Positions 1 to 12,633 of a DNA stretch of 64,000 bases are shown piece by piece. Made by a program: the position numbers and the translations under genes. How positions within the stretch are numbered: the first letter of the stretch is position 1; the number at the start of each line of letters is the position of its first letter. Below the pieces are notes generated by a model, which worked only from the letters and a program-made list of their open reading frames with translations, made no database searches and was not told the origin of the DNA. The DNA comes from Pinus tabuliformis (taxonomy: Eukaryota; Streptophyta; Pinopsida; Pinales; Pinaceae): positions 733,929,714 through 733,993,713 of the forward strand of contig CM062812.1 of assembly GCA_031772625.1 (NCBI GenBank), written 5' to 3'.

Positions 1-3000
1 TTAGAAAATTAAACCCTCGATGTTTGATGGTGAACATGAAGAAGTCATTGAAGCATATCTTATTAGTGTGAAAAAGTATTTTCAGATTTATGAATATGAC
101 CACAACTTGAAGGCTCGGTTGGAAATTTACCAACTACAAGGAAAAACCACCTTATGGTGGGAAGAGGTGAAGACGGTATGGAATATTGACGAACGAGAAG
201 TAACCTAGGAAGACTTCTAAAGACATTTTAAAGATAAATATCTAACTAAACTATTTTATGATGAGAAGGCAAAGGAATTTCATGATCTTAGATAAGAAAA
301 CTTACTATGGATGAATTTATAATGAAATTCACCTCATTCCTAAGATACGTTCTATATATATGTGAAGAAAAAGAAAAATTTCAATGATTTATCAGTAGCT
401 TGCCTATGTTCAAGAACAAATGGTTAGAATTTGACAAACCCAAAACCATAGATGAAGTTATCATAAAATATTGGTTATGTTGTCATCAAATGAAACAGGA
501 AGGAGATAATAGTAAAAGGTGGATGGCAAGAAGGGGAACAAATAGTCATAGAGTGCTAAAGGGTTTAAATCCTTAAATTTTAATGGTTCCTATAGAAATA
601 TAAAAAATAGTAAGTCAAGAAAAACCCAACAAAGATCCAAATCACAAAATGAAGTAAAGTCTACTTAGCAGTTTAACAAATATGAACTTGAAACAATAGT
701 TAGACCCCTATTGTAGTGTTCAGGATGCAAGGAACCACATTATGTCAAAAAATTTCCTTACCGAAAAGGAGTAGAATTGGTATCTCATATTCAAGAAGTG
801 ACAATAATGGGGACGTGGAAAGAAGTTTGCCTAGAATTAACGTTACGTTGGAAGACCATCAGGTGGAGTATCGACCAATCATGATAGAATTTGAAGGTAA
901 AATATTTAACCATGTTGTATCTATTTTAATTTATAGAGGGGTTAGCTTAAGTTATATCAGCCCCAAGATTGTGGACAAATGTCATTTTCAATTAATCAAA
1001 TTTTAAAGCTGATGGCTAAGTGAAGGGTAAAAACTAAAATTGATAGGTGTCTAGTAGTGTTGGAAAATTAGTTAATAACTACAAATTTAAATATTCTACC
1101 CCTAGGATCATATGCCATTTTAATTGGAATGGACTAGATGGAAATACATTGGTCTCTTATTAATTGTAAGGATAAAAAAAGTAGTTATTTGAATGAGGAA
1201 GGAGTGAGACAAGAAGTGAAGGGGGTGAAAAGACCTTTGAAGCTAATACCCCTTACAACATCACAAATAGTGAAATGTATTGGGAATTGATGTCAAGTTT
1301 ATGCAGTGAAAGTAGGGTATACTAACTTTAAAGAAAACACTACCACCTTGGGGAATCTTCCCATTATACAAGACTTTATTGATGTTTTTCGTGAAGACAT
1401 CCCTGGAGTACCTCCTAAAATAGATATATATTTTACTATTAAACTTGTTCCTAGAGATTCTCCTATATCTAGGGCACCATATTGGATGAGTTTCTAAGAA
1501 CTAACTGAAGTGAAAATGCAACTGCATGAATTAATCGATAAGAAATACATTCGCCCAAGTGTGTTACCTTGGGGAGCTCCAGTGATTTTTGTCAGAAAGA
1601 AGGATGACACTTTATGATTGTGAATTGATTATATACAATTAAATAAATTAACAGTAAAAATTAAATACCTCTTACTGTGCATTGACTATTTGTTCAATCA
1701 AGTAAAGGGGGTGAATGTGTTTTCAAATATTGACCCGTAATTTGTTTATCACAATATAATAATAAAGGAGGAGGATATATACAAAATAGATTTTAGATCT
1801 CGCTATAGGCATTATGAATTTGTGGTATTGGCCTTTAGATTAACCAATATTTAGATAAATTTGTATTGATTTTTATAGATGATATTCTTATCTACTCAAG
1901 GCATGTGGAGGAGCATAAGAAGCATCTTCAGATTCTCTTGTAGACCTTGAGGGAGCATCCGTTATATGCAAAATACAGTGAATGTGAATTTTTTAAAGAA
2001 CAAATTCAATACTTAGGACATGTTATCGCTAAAGATGGGATAGTTCTAACCCAGAAAAGATAAAGACCATAATGGAATGACCTGTACCTAAGAACGTGGT
2101 TGACATAAGGTAGTTTATGGGTTTTACTTAATATTATAGGCGATTTATTAAAGTATTTTCAAAAGTGGCCTATCCCATTACCTCATAGAAAAAGAAGCGA
2201 AGAACATTTAAGTGGATAGTGCAGTGCCCAAACAACTTTGATTAATTAAAACATTTATTGATCACCATTATTTTCTTAAGAATTACTGACCCAAGAAAAC
2301 AATTTATTGTCTGTACATATCCATGTAAGGAGGGCGTAGGGGGAGTATTAATGCAAGAGACAAAATTTATAGCTTATGAATCTCAAAAATTGAAATATCA
2401 TAAATAGAGATAATCAGCTTATGATTTAGAGTTGACAACTCTAATTCTCACCTTAAAAATGTGGCGACATTATTTTCTTGGAAAAATATTTATACTAATG
2501 AGAAATCATAGCAGTTTGACCAATTACATTAAGAAACCTACCTTAAATGCTTTACAGGCATGCTTTGGTTTCATTTCTAAGTGAGTTTGAATTTAATATT
2601 AAACATTTAAAAGGTAGGGAGAACCGTGTGGCAGATGCCTTGAGCAAAAAAGTGAACTATATTTATGAGATTTTGTTTAGTGAAGAGGAAACTTCTTTTG
2701 AGTAAATTATAGAAGTTGCTAAAAGGGATCCTGAATTTCAGTTCTTGTGGTAGTAGCCAAAAGATGCAAACAAAAATGAATGACAACTTGGATACGAGGT
2801 AAATAAAGAAGACTTGTTAATTTATCTAAGCGGGGTATTTATGCCAAATCAAGTAAGCATCAAATATTTAATCTTAGATGAATAACATAAAATCCCTTTT
2901 GCATCCCATCTGGCCAGGAATACTTCTAGCCAAGAATGAAGAAAGAGGTGGCTGAATACCTATCTAAATGTTTAGAATGTTAATAGATGAAGACTGAACA

Positions 3001-4218
3001 CCGGTATTGAGTAAGGTTGATTCACCCATTACCCATTCCCAAATGGAAATTGAAGATTACCACGCTTGATTTTATTAATAGCCTATGTAAGACTAAGAAA
3101 CAAAATGATTCAATAATGGCGATGGTGGAAAAACTTAGTAAGTATGCGCATTTTATTCCAATGTAATCTATTTATAAAATGGTTCAAATTACTAATATAT
3201 TTATGAAAGATTTTTCAGGTTGCAGAAAATACCAACAGTTGTTGTCTCTAACAGAGATGTCAAGTTTACATCTACATTTTGGAAATCTCTATTTGATGGA
3301 ATGGGTATTCAAATACAGTTTAGTACTACATATCACCCCCAAACAGATGGGTAGACTGAGTGAGTAAATCAAGTACTCGAAGACATGTTAAGAATGTATG
3401 TAAGGAAATAATCGAATAAGTGCGAAGATTATATCCAATTACTGGGGCTTTCCTACAATAATAAATACCACACCTCCCTAAAATGGAGTCCATTTGAAGT
3501 ACTATACAAACAAAGGTGCATAAACCCCATTAACTAGAGTAGTCTAGAGGACAAATTGATGCTAGGACCCAATATTTTGAATGAAATGGAAGAAGCAATG
3601 AAGAGAGTAAGGATGAATTTGAAAGCTTCCCAAGATAGACAAAAAATGTATACTGATAAAAAGTGAAGCTATCAATAATTTCAACTAGGTGATCACGTGT
3701 ATGTGATGATAAAACCTAATAAGAGTACTTTATGGTGGGAAGGTTGTGCTAAGATGACCCCCCGATTTTTTTGGCCTTTCCAAATCATAGCCTGAGTTGG
3801 ACCAATGGCTTATCAGTAAGCTTTGCCTAGCCATATACGAGTTCATAACGTATTTCATGTTTCATTGTCATAAAAATATATTTATGATCCCAGACATATC
3901 ATTGATTGGGAGAATACATAGGTAATTAATTTATAAAATCCATATCTGTATACATGTGTATAGAATGTTAGCAATAGAGACTAACAGTAACTTAATGGTT
4001 GTGGGTATAGGTTGAGCCAGACAGAGAATTTATGGTCAAACCCCTATGCATCTTGGATCAGAGAGAAGTAATGCTACAAAACTTAGTTATCACCTAGGTT
4101 TAGGTGAGGTGGAGGAACTTTAGCCTGAAAGAGGCTACGTGGGAGGATGAACAAGTCATGAAATAAACATAAACTATTCTAGTTTGAAGATTTGGAAACA
4201 CCAGTATCGTGTTTCGCT
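1..4218 (+). pseudogene. Decayed Tekay-like Ty3/gypsy gag-pol (element A), 5'-truncated by the window
   Basis: Relic of a chromovirus polyprotein with many stops and frameshifts. In order I see: gag core (about 20-430, with the motif TLWWEEVKTV); a zinc-knuckle remnant near 718 (CSGCKEPHY, final Cys lost); protease near 870-1010, where the catalytic Asp-Ser-Gly is now Tyr-Arg-Gly; a pre-RT linker at 1306-1497; reverse transcriptase at about 1500-2100, keeping FIDDILIY near 1870-1900; RNase H at about 2200-2650; integrase at about 2850-3560; a GPY/F-like tail near 3700-3870; and chromodomain remnants near 4020-4170. A short stretch of RT is missing just before FIDD (after LTNI). The 5' LTR and gag start lie outside the window. 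The order gag-PR-RT-RH-IN-chromodomain is that of chromoviruses. The Tekay assignment is inferred from gag similarity to elements C, D and H and from LTR starts of TGTAACA type. It is not expected to make protein. Confidence 0.82.
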
Positions 4219-4232
4219 CAAGGGGGGAAGGA
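4219..4232 (+). other. Polypurine tract of element A
   Basis: CAAGGGGGGAAGGA lies directly before TGTAACATGCCC, the expected LTR start. Position and purine content fit a plus-strand primer site. The equivalent site in element H (minus strand) reads CAAGGGGTGAAGA. Confidence 0.6.
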
Positions 4233-5014
4233 TGTAACATGCCCTAGTAATGGCTTAAATATTGATTTACTATTTATTACAATTAAAATAATGTTATTTA
4301 ATTGTGGGCTGAGAGGGCTAAAAACTATAAGTAGAAATATATGAATATATGTTTTGATTTTCTTTATTGCATAATGTTTGTGTGTAGATCTTGGTTGGAA
4401 ATAAAGCTAGAGAAAGCTCATATCTTGGTAGTTGGACAATTATGGGGAGGTAATTACCTACCCAATATCCTCCACAAGAAATGAGAAAAATGTCTAAATA
4501 AGGTCAAGTGGGTATTGAAAATCTAAGGCAAGAGGAGGAGAAAAAGAGAACAAGTCGAAAATACAGGAAAAAGAGTTGAGGCTTTAGAGTTCATTGGCTA
4601 GTGGAGTTTGTGTAGTGAGTAGGTACTCAGACATAAAATATTGGATAAGACTGTGTATGATCAAATAGCCTCTGGAAAAATCATCCTTGTAATTTTCACT
4701 ATCCTGGAAAATTAATTTAGGTATGTAGCAAGCTTAGGAGGAGATGGAGTGTAAGAGATTGATCTCACAGTTGGGTGGAGCATTGCCTTCCGAGTGGTTT
4801 CTGGTTGGATAGAACATATAGGATTCTAGATAAGTGTTAATGAATGGCTTGAAGTTTTTATTATATATGGAAATGGTGTTTCATTTTTACAAGAATTAGT
4901 TATGATCTATGGTTAGACAGTAGATAGATTTCATTAGAAGTTTAGTAGCAGAAATCTGTTAATTGGTGAATGACTTAGTAGAGGTTGTGGAACATGAGTA
5001 AAGAAAGTGTTCTA

Positions 5015-5098
<84 letters not shown>

Positions 5099-5130
5099 GC
5101 ATTTATGAATACATGATGAGCTTAGCTATT
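4233..5130 (+). repeat. Start of the 3' LTR of element A (end not resolved)
   Basis: The LTR starts TGTAACATGCCC right after the polypurine tract. The partner 5' LTR is outside the window, so the end cannot be set by comparison. A weak resemblance of 5100-5125 to the LTR end of element C suggests an end near 5125, but it could run further. It contains a long AT microsatellite at 5017-5095. Confidence 0.35.
5017..5095. repeat. (AT)n microsatellite
   Basis: About 40 uninterrupted AT units. Similar long AT tracts occur at 13023, 40579, 51393 and 59484, several of them inside LTRs. Confidence 0.95.
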
Positions 5131-6758
5131 TAAAAATCATAATGGACACTTTATTGTGTAGACTGTATAGCTTAAACTTACAACTATAACAAACCTTTCG
5201 CTAGGTTTTATACAAAATTAATTAAAAAAAATGTATCTAATATAACTGTGAGGGCCTTGATGGAAAAATGGGTTAGTTTTCTCAACCCAGTTGCCGAAAG
5301 AGAAACAATCAGGTAACAGTCTTATTCCCTTAAAGAACTAGGCTCTGAATTAAATATAAAACCAAGTTGAGGTTAAATTGACTCAATTTATTTTGGGTCA
5401 TGACATTTAATATTAGAAGAAAATCAAATGGAATTTTGGGTGAAATCTAGGTTAGTTTCCTGGTCCAGCTAGGGAGTTGGCAACCTCGGAAATAGTCCCA
5501 ACAGTTACCTAGAGCCAAGCAGTATAAATTATAAGTGTGATAAAACAAGTGAACTAAAAAACAAAATGACTTACTTCTTGTCTTAAATAAAAAGACTATG
5601 AAATAATGTACATATATAACAGTGAGAGATAAATACTATTCATAACCAGTGAAATTATAAGATCATTAAACTCAGTAAAGAACAAAATCAAAGTAGACGT
5701 ACTGTTATAAATAAAATCACTGACATATCATATACCCAATCCAAATAAATGTAAGAGATCGAATGTATTTATATAAATAAGTTGCAATATGTCTAACTAA
5801 TTAGAATAGAAGTAACATGTAAACACCGAGAATGGCACATATAAAAATATTAAAACTACTGTAGAAATTGGGACACAAAGCTTCTTTAAAAGTAAATTCA
5901 TTCAAATAAAAAACACCAAGTTCCACGGATAACAATAATAAAAAAATTTAGTGCACAGTTCTCGCCCAAAGTAAGGGGCGTTCTTAAATAATTCATATCC
6001 ACTGTAATGGTTGATAGAACCCCCTGTCACCCTAACTATCCTAAATTAAAAAATCATAAAGTCAAAAATGTTAAATTACTCAAACCATGTTTGGATTTCA
6101 AAAAATAAAATGTAGTGTTCCCTGCATAAAAAAGTGGAAACTGGGAAATGCATCACTTGTAACCAAACAGAAAACATGTCGGTCATTTTTTCACATTTAA
6201 TATGAGCTAAATGGACAAAAAACTAAATTCGAGGAGTTAACTGTAGCAAAAATACAAAAAGGAAAATTAAATGTCAACCTACATGAAGTTTATGGAAAAA
6301 TGATGGAAAATTTCCAATGAATTCATAAAAGAGAAACCCACCTGCTATATAAACACCCCAGAAACAAACCACCAGAAACATGAGCCTCAGAAAAGAAAAC
6401 CTTGGATGAGTGGAAGCTTAAGAAAAAGGACAATATTAAATGATAATGACAAAACCCTAGTCGAACAGGTGAACTAGGTACTTTTGTAAGAGTTCTGAGT
6501 AGCGATATGAACTTCTGAGGATGAGCCAAGGAGTGTCCACTCCTTCAACCATAATTACTATAACTGTGGGTTGAAACTTAATAGAAAATAAATGAAAACA
6601 AATACATTTAAAATGCCAAAGAAAATCATCGACTGAATAACCTGAAGAACATACCAATATACCTCTAAAAATGTCATGTTGATTGAAGAATCAAGGGCGA
6701 CGAAATACCATTACAACAATTATATGAGGCGCTTCTTTGGGCATGAAACCCTCATGGG
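5131..6758. other. No gene seen; AT-rich repeat-derived sequence
   Basis: No open frame with a recognisable domain on either strand. The short frames at 6323-6657 (minus) show no family motif. This may be the rest of the element A LTR or older repeat sequence. Element E inserted at its right edge. Confidence 0.5.
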
Positions 6759-6763
6759 TATCA

Positions 6764-7086
6764 TGTTATGAAACCAGCTCAAGAAAAGATAGAAAAGATA
6801 GATCAACGCCTTAGAGTTCAGCCTCTTCGAGGAGGCAACCTACATAAATGAACAATTCTTGGATGATACAAATGACAAAACCTCCTTTCTACATATAGGA
6901 GTCTAAGGAGTCATAATATAATCCAGCCGACCTAACAATAATAATATGAAGCCACAAAAATAAAAATAGAGGGATTCTATGGGGCACAGAAATAACAATA
7001 TGGGGGTAATAGGGGCACAACAATATAAATAAGGGGTATAACTACAACAGTAATGGGGTAATCACTAGTATTATAGGGACCCAACA
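6764..7086 (-). repeat. 3' LTR of element E
   Basis: 323 bp copy, paired with 12297-12628. In the sense direction it starts TGTTGGGTCC at 7086 and ends CATAACA at 6764. It lacks about 10 bp present in the other copy near 6835. The TATA-like block of the 5' LTR reads CTATATGTAG here. The gag-pol stop codon lies inside this LTR. Confidence 0.95.
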
Positions 7087-10000
7087 TGCCCCTCTCCTTC
7101 AAAAAAGTGTTGTCCTAAACGCTTGAGCAGAGTTGGATACTTCTGCATAAAATTCTCATCCTCCCATGTGGAATCTTCAGCGCATAAGTTCTTCCACTTG
7201 ATAAGATACTCTGAAATTGATCGATTTCGTAGCTGTCGAGTTCTTGTTTCTGTGACTGCTTCCGGTTCCAATATAATTTTTCCTTCCTCGTCAAGTTCTG
7301 GCAATATTGTTTGAACTGGGAGCTTGTCGCCTATAACCTTCTTTAAACATGAAACATGGAAAACTGGGTGCAATCGAGAAGCTGCAGGAAGCTCCAATTT
7401 GTATGCCATAGTACCAATCTTTTGCAACACCTTGTACGGACCATAATACTTTGGTGATAATTTATTATCCTTCTTAGCTTGCTTTAGGGACATTTGCTTA
7501 TATGGTTGTAGCCGTAGGAATACCCAATCACCTACATCAAAACTTCTTTCACTGCGATGTTGATCTGCCTGTTGTTTCATTCTATTTTGTGCCAACACGA
7601 GGTTATCCTTTAAGAGTTGGAGGACTTGTTGTTGATGTTCGATGTGATGTTCCACTGCCTGAACCTTAGAATTTTCTCTTAAATATGATGTGATGGATGG
7701 TGGTTGATACCCATAAAGTGCCATAAATGGGGTCATTTTTGTTGCTGTATGGAAGGAAGTGTTATACCACCATTCAGCCAGAGGCAACCATTTGACCCAT
7801 TGTGTCTGTTTATCAGATACAAAGCAACGAAGATATCCTTCCAAACATTTGTTTACTATCTCAGTTTGCCCATCAGATTGAGGATGATAAGATGAGCTAT
7901 GAGCTAACTGAGTACCAAGACAAGAAAATAATTCTGTCCAAAAATTTCCAGTGAAAATGGGATCTCTGTCACTTACAATAATCTTTGGGTTTCCATGTAG
8001 CTTTTGAACTGTTTCCATAAATGCAGTAGAAACTGTACTGGCTTTAAATGGATGTGATAATGCACAAAAGTGTGCATACTTGGTAAGTCTGTCAACTACC
8101 ACCATGATGACACTCTTTCCCTCAGACTTGGGTAAACCTGTGATAAAATCCATTGAAACCTCCTCCCAACGTTGGCTTGGAATGGATAAAGGTTGTAATA
8201 GACCCGGTGTCTTAATTGTTTCAACTTTATTTTGTTGGCAAACCAAACATTCCGCCACAAACTTTTGAATATCTGATTTAAGGCCATCCCAAAAAAATTC
8301 CTTCTTAACCCTGTGGTAAGTTTTTAAAAATCCTGAGTGCCCTCCTAAGGGAGAAGTGTGCAATTCCATAAGAATCTTTTGTTTTAGCTGGGAATTCTTA
8401 CAGAGGTATAAGCGATCTTTGTACCATAACGAATCATTTTGCCAGCTAAATGTATCAGAAGTACTGGAATCTTGTTGTAGCTTTCGAATAAGTGCCCACA
8501 CTTCTTCGTCATTCTTCCATTCCTCCCTTGCTTCGTTTATCCAATCTGGTTGGATAATAGAAATGGCACACAACAATGCTTCCACATCCTCATCCTTTCT
8601 TGAGAGTGCATCTGCCACCACATTTTGCTTCCCTTTTTTGTAGATGATTTCAAAGTCATAACCCAACATCTTTGTGACCCACTTTTGTTGCTCTTCAGAG
8701 GATAATCTTTGTTCTAAAAAGTATTTAAGGCTATCATGATCCGTTTTTACCTTGAAGTGTCTTCCCATTAGGTAGGGTCGCCATTTCTTAAGTGCATGGA
8801 GTATTGCCAACATTTCCTTCTCATAAATAGCTTTGCTTAAAAACTTTCCCTTGATTGGACGACTTTCAAAAGCAATGGGTCTTTCATCTTGCATTAGAAC
8901 AGCACCAATTCCATTTCCTGAAGCATCACATTCCACAATAAAGGTTTTTGTGAAGTCCGGTGTAGCTAAGACCGGTGCTTGGCACATTGCCTCTTTAAGA
9001 TGTTCAAAGGCCTTTGTTGCTTCCGGAGTCCATGAAAATGAATCTTTCTTCAATAATGTTGTTAGAGGTGCTGCTATTCTCCCATAATTCTTAACAAACT
9101 TGCGATAATACCCTGTCAACCCAAGAAATCCTCGCAGATGCTTTATGGATGTGGGGATTTTCCATTCCTTAATGGCTTTAATTTTGCTAGGGTCTACCTT
9201 AACTCCTTCATGAGATACAATATGACCCAAATATTCCACCTCCTGGACTCCAAAGAAACATTTGGATCTTTTTGCATATAATTGTTTCTCCTCCAATAGT
9301 TGTAGCACCCTGTCAACATGTTCAACATGATCCTTCCAAGACTTGCTGTAGATTAGTATATCATCAAAAAATACTAACACAAATTTTCTAAGGAATGGTT
9401 TGAAAATTGAATTCATCAAACCTTGAAATGTTGAAGGTGCATTGGTAAGGCCAAAAGGCATGACCAAAAATTCATAATGACCCTCATGAGTTCTAAATGC
9501 CGTTTTCGGAATGTCTTCAATCTTCATTCTGATTTGATGATATCCCGAACGAAGATCCAACTTGGTGAAGTAAATTGATCCATGCAATTCATCCAGTAAT
9601 TCATCAATGACAGGAATGGGGAACTTATCTTTAATAGTGAGCTTGTTGAGCTCCCTATAATCTGGACACATGCGCCATGATCCATCCTTCTTGTGCACCA
9701 ATACTACTGGAGCTGAGAAAGAACTTTGACTCGGTTGAATTATACCAGCCTCTAGCATTTCTGCAACCATACGTTCAATTTCACTTTTTTGGACATAGGG
9801 ATATCTGTACGGCCTGATGTTTGGAGGAACACTTCCTGGAATCAGATGAATAGCATGATCATGATCACGCATAGGTGGGAGACCTTTGGGAGTCTCAAAT
9901 ACCTTGGAATGATTGTCCAGGACTTTTTGGAGATCTGGAGAAATAGATGATTCCAATGTGGAAACATCTAGCGAACATAATTGTGCAATTACACCTCTTT

Positions 10001-11630
10001 GCTCCTTTTTTAGAAGCTTTGTCATGCCATTAGAGCTGATTATCTTTCCTGGTTTCCCTGCAATACCCCTTAATTCAACTTCCTTTCCTTCCACAGAAAA
10101 TTTCATGAAAAGTTCTTGAAAATTAAAAGCTATTGTACCCAAGGATTGTAGCCATTGGACTCCTAGTACAACATCAGCACCTCCCATTGGAATGGAAAGC
10201 ATTGGGCTAGTCAATACATATTCTCCCATGGATAGCTTGATATTATGGCACTTTCCAGAACAATTTATTGTTCCTCCATTTGCAATCATCACTTGACACT
10301 CTGGTGCTGGATATAGGAAGCAATTCAATTCTTTTGCTACCCTACAATGAATAAAATTGTGGGTGCTTCCTGAATCAATCAACACTATTACCTTTTTCTT
10401 CTTGATTTGTCCTTCTATCTTGATGGTTTGAGGAGTGGTAATTCCCGCCAATGCATTACAAGATATGGTCGGATTTATTTGTTCTTCATCTAGGCTTTGT
10501 TCCTGGAATATATCCTCTTCTTTTGACCTTTCTTGCTCCTTTTCTTCTTCCTCTTCACAATCTATGTAGAATAATTTCTTCTCAGCACACTTATGACCTT
10601 TTGTGTATTTGCTATCACAATTGTAACAAAGCCCTTTTGCTCTTTTTTCTTCCAATTGTTGTGGTGTCAACCTTGTAGGTTGTGGAAGACTATGGGCAAC
10701 AACACTTCCGTCTTTATAGTTGTGAATGGTATGCTTCCTAGTTGCCATAATTTTGCTTTCCATTTTTCTTGCTAACCTGAATGCCTTCTCTAATGAATCA
10801 GGTTCCCAAAGGCGCACATCATGTTGGATATTATCCTTTAAAGACCCTATGAACACATCAATCCTATGCTCCTCTGGAATATCTTTTACCCTTATGTTCA
10901 ATTTTTGGAACTCCTCAATGTGCTCCATTATTGAACCCTTTTGTTTGAGACTTATCAATTGGCTAAAAAAAGTGTTGCTTTTTGTATCCTCATAATGTGC
11001 TATCAATTCTTCCGTAAAAATTGCCCAAGTGATAAATTGTTTACGAGAACAAAGCCATTGATACCATACAAACTGATTTGGTTCCAAATATAAAGTTGCC
11101 ATACGTACCTTTTGTGTGTTTTGCACATTATTGAGATCGAAGAATTGCTCCATCTGTAATATCCATGTGGCGGGATCCTTGCCATCAAACTTCCTCATAT
11201 CGATTTTTGGAACATGGTGAGTCTTCGATCCAACATTAGAGTCTATGGAATCATGATTAACATTTCTTTTGTTCTCATCATGAGTTTCCTTTACTACCTT
11301 TTCACCATTAGTGACCCTTTCTTGTAGCAACTTCTTCAATTCTTCCATGTCTGTCTTCAAATCTATCTTCAAATTTACCATCGAATCCTCCATCTTAGCT
11401 TCCATGCCCTTTATCTTAGATTCCACGCCATTTATCTTAGATTCCACGCCATTTATCTTAGATTCCACGCCACTTATCTTAGCTTCTGTTAGCTTTTGTG
11501 AGCGTGACATTTGTTGCACTTGTTCTTGTAATTTTGATATATCATGTAGCATTTCTTCCTCTTCTTCATGAGTCATGCTAGAGCTTTCAGGTTCCTTACT
11601 AGGTGTTTGCATTTTCTTTCCTCGGGGCAT
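7071..11630 (-). CDS. Gag-Pol polyprotein with chromodomain (Reina-like Ty3/gypsy)
   Basis: Intact 1519-residue frame starting at an ATG (11628-11630). Residues 1-110: acidic, coiled-coil-like leader with four tandem 7-residue units of the type KINGVES (51-77). Gag core about 145-290. Zinc knuckle 335-348 ([14 protein letters not shown]). Protease active site DSG at 419-421. Reverse transcriptase about 610-800, with FFDD at 754-757 in place of the commoner YxDD/FIDD. RNase H about 895-1011. Integrase with His/Cys zinc site (GGHSG, then CLVCQQ) at about 1091-1131 and catalytic residues near D1161, D1221 and E1257. GPY/F motif near 1397-1399. Chromodomain about 1440-1503, with EYLIKWK and DSTWE. 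It would package RNA, process itself, copy the RNA and integrate, with the chromodomain probably steering integration to marked chromatin (family knowledge). The frame runs 16 bases into the 3' LTR. No break was seen, so it may be functional. Confidence 0.95.
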   Translation of the reverse strand: MPRGKKMQTPSKEPESSSMTHEEEEEMLHDISKLQEQVQQMSRSQKLTEAKISGVESKINGVESKINGVESKIKGMEAKMEDSMVNLKIDLKTDMEELKKLLQERVTNGEKVVKETHDENKRNVNHDSIDSNVGSKTHHVPKIDMRKFDGKDPATWILQMEQFFDLNNVQNTQKVRMATLYLEPNQFVWYQWLCSRKQFITWAIFTEELIAHYEDTKSNTFFSQLISLKQKGSIMEHIEEFQKLNIRVKDIPEEHRIDVFIGSLKDNIQHDVRLWEPDSLEKAFRLARKMESKIMATRKHTIHNYKDGSVVAHSLPQPTRLTPQQLEEKRAKGLCYNCDSKYTKGHKCAEKKLFYIDCEEEEEKEQERSKEEDIFQEQSLDEEQINPTISCNALAGITTPQTIKIEGQIKKKKVIVLIDSGSTHNFIHCRVAKELNCFLYPAPECQVMIANGGTINCSGKCHNIKLSMGEYVLTSPMLSIPMGGADVVLGVQWLQSLGTIAFNFQELFMKFSVEGKEVELRGIAGKPGKIISSNGMTKLLKKEQRGVIAQLCSLDVSTLESSISPDLQKVLDNHSKVFETPKGLPPMRDHDHAIHLIPGSVPPNIRPYRYPYVQKSEIERMVAEMLEAGIIQPSQSSFSAPVVLVHKKDGSWRMCPDYRELNKLTIKDKFPIPVIDELLDELHGSIYFTKLDLRSGYHQIRMKIEDIPKTAFRTHEGHYEFLVMPFGLTNAPSTFQGLMNSIFKPFLRKFVLVFFDDILIYSKSWKDHVEHVDRVLQLLEEKQLYAKRSKCFFGVQEVEYLGHIVSHEGVKVDPSKIKAIKEWKIPTSIKHLRGFLGLTGYYRKFVKNYGRIAAPLTTLLKKDSFSWTPEATKAFEHLKEAMCQAPVLATPDFTKTFIVECDASGNGIGAVLMQDERPIAFESRPIKGKFLSKAIYEKEMLAILHALKKWRPYLMGRHFKVKTDHDSLKYFLEQRLSSEEQQKWVTKMLGYDFEIIYKKGKQNVVADALSRKDEDVEALLCAISIIQPDWINEAREEWKNDEEVWALIRKLQQDSSTSDTFSWQNDSLWYKDRLYLCKNSQLKQKILMELHTSPLGGHSGFLKTYHRVKKEFFWDGLKSDIQKFVAECLVCQQNKVETIKTPGLLQPLSIPSQRWEEVSMDFITGLPKSEGKSVIMVVVDRLTKYAHFCALSHPFKASTVSTAFMETVQKLHGNPKIIVSDRDPIFTGNFWTELFSCLGTQLAHSSSYHPQSDGQTEIVNKCLEGYLRCFVSDKQTQWVKWLPLAEWWYNTSFHTATKMTPFMALYGYQPPSITSYLRENSKVQAVEHHIEHQQQVLQLLKDNLVLAQNRMKQQADQHRSERSFDVGDWVFLRLQPYKQMSLKQAKKDNKLSPKYYGPYKVLQKIGTMAYKLELPAASRLHPVFHVSCLKKVIGDKLPVQTILPELDEEGKIILEPEAVTETRTRQLRNRSISEYLIKWKNLCAEDSTWEDENFMQKYPTLLKRLGQHFFEGEGHVGSL
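7087..7100 (-). other. Polypurine tract of element E
   Basis: Sense strand GAAGGAGAGGGGCA directly precedes the 3' LTR. The same 14 bases precede the 3' LTR of element F (45062-45075), tying the two to one family. It overlaps the end of the coding frame. Confidence 0.85.
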
Positions 11631-12282
11631 CAGTTACCGATAATAATGCTTTACTATGCCCTTTGAATTCCGTTAAACCAAGCTTACACAAAAATTTAAA
11701 AAAAAACTACACACTTTTTTTCACTTTATAGAAGCCTGATATTGAATCTGATGTATCTCTGTAATTTCGGATCATCCAGTTCTGAAATTGCTACCTGTAG
11801 TAGCCTTCTGCGTCCTCTTTCCAATGCCAAAGTCTGAGCCAAATTGGATTCTCCAAGGAAGAGTTATGTGAAATCTCCCACAGTGACTTGCTTTTAGACT
11901 GGTTCAGTAGAGCGAACTTGTACGACGTGCCACGAGTCACTGTTTCAACCTTTGAATCTGAAACACACATACAAGAAACTACAGTCCGTCCTCTTTCTGT
12001 ACCTTCTTACGAAATTTCAATCCGATCCCCAGAGAGAAAGTTATGACGATTTTCCCCAGGTCACCTGTTTTGAATGTAATTCAGGAGTCTGCAAAAAGAC
12101 CAACTTCCTCAGATCATATCTCCGCAAATATCGCGCGAAAAGCTCTGAAATTCGGACCCAAGGTTCAGCGCAATTTCTTCTCAAATGGGTTTTTTTTGCG
12201 ACTTCTGAAACGTCACAGAAAAAAAGTTATAGCGAAAATTCCACGATGACCTGTTTGGAGCAGCGAAACCCTAGAATCCAAA
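11631..12282 (-). other. Untranslated leader of element E
   Basis: About 650 bp between the primer binding site and the gag ATG, with no long frame. Parts of it are recognisable in element F (43000-43510), so it is family sequence. It probably holds the RNA packaging signal, but no specific structure is claimed. Confidence 0.6.
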
Positions 12283-12294
12283 GCTCTGATACCA
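12283..12294 (-). other. Primer binding site of element E (initiator tRNA-Met)
   Basis: Sense strand TGGTATCAGAGC, complementary to the 3' end of plant initiator tRNA-Met, two bases inside the 5' LTR. Undecayed, and identical to the site in element F. Confidence 0.9.
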
Positions 12295-12296
12295 AA

Positions 12297-12628
12297 TGTT
12301 ATGAAACCAGCTCAAGAAAAGATAGAAAAGATAGATCAACGCCTTAGAATTCAGCCTCTTCGAGGGGAAACCTCCTTTACATTACATAAATGAACAATTC
12401 TTGGATGATACAAATGACAAAACCTCCTTTCTATATATAGGAGTCTAAGGAGTCACAATATAATCCAGCCGACCTAACAATAATAATATAAAGCCACAAA
12501 AATAACAATAGAGGGATTCTATGGGGCACAGAAATAACAATATGGGGGTAATAGGGGCACAAAAATATAAATAAGGGGTATAACTACAATAGTAATGGGG
12601 TAATCACTAGTATTATAGGGACCCAACA
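12297..12628 (-). repeat. 5' LTR of element E
   Basis: 332 bp, paired with 6764-7086. As the 5' copy it should carry the promoter. A TATA-like block is seen at 12431-12440. The leader and gag-pol follow on the minus strand. Confidence 0.95.
12431..12440 (-). promoter_or_regulatory. TATA-like element in the E 5' LTR
   Basis: Sense CTATATATAG about 135 bp before the LTR end. The same block sits at the same place in both LTRs of element F (CCTATATATAGAA) and has one change in the E 3' LTR. Conservation across the family supports a core promoter; transcription itself is inferred. Confidence 0.55.
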
Positions 12629-12633
12629 TATCA

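Larger units (their letters stand above)
6764..12628 (-). mobile_element. Complete Reina-like chromovirus (element E)
   Basis: A 5865 bp LTR retrotransposon on the minus strand. Terminal repeats begin TGTTGGGTCCC and end TTTCATAACA in the sense direction. A perfect 5-bp target duplication TATCA flanks it (6759-6763 and 12629-12633). It has a primer binding site matching initiator tRNA-Met, a polypurine tract and one intact gag-pol frame ending in a chromodomain. Short LTRs, total length near 6 kb and a single frame are typical of the plant Reina lineage; the lineage call is from architecture. The two LTRs differ at roughly 8 positions plus one small indel region over ~315 aligned bases by eye, so this is the youngest insertion in the window and potentially autonomous. 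Confidence 0.93.

Noticed and set aside
11311..11571. Plus-strand frame with repeated FILDSTP units
   Set aside because: Antisense shadow of the E heptad repeats.
12283..12294. tRNA-like sequence
   Set aside because: Only the 12 bases complementary to the tRNA 3' end are present, next to LTRs; these are primer sites, not tRNA genes. The same holds at 42985, 49292, 23704, 20283 and 38185.
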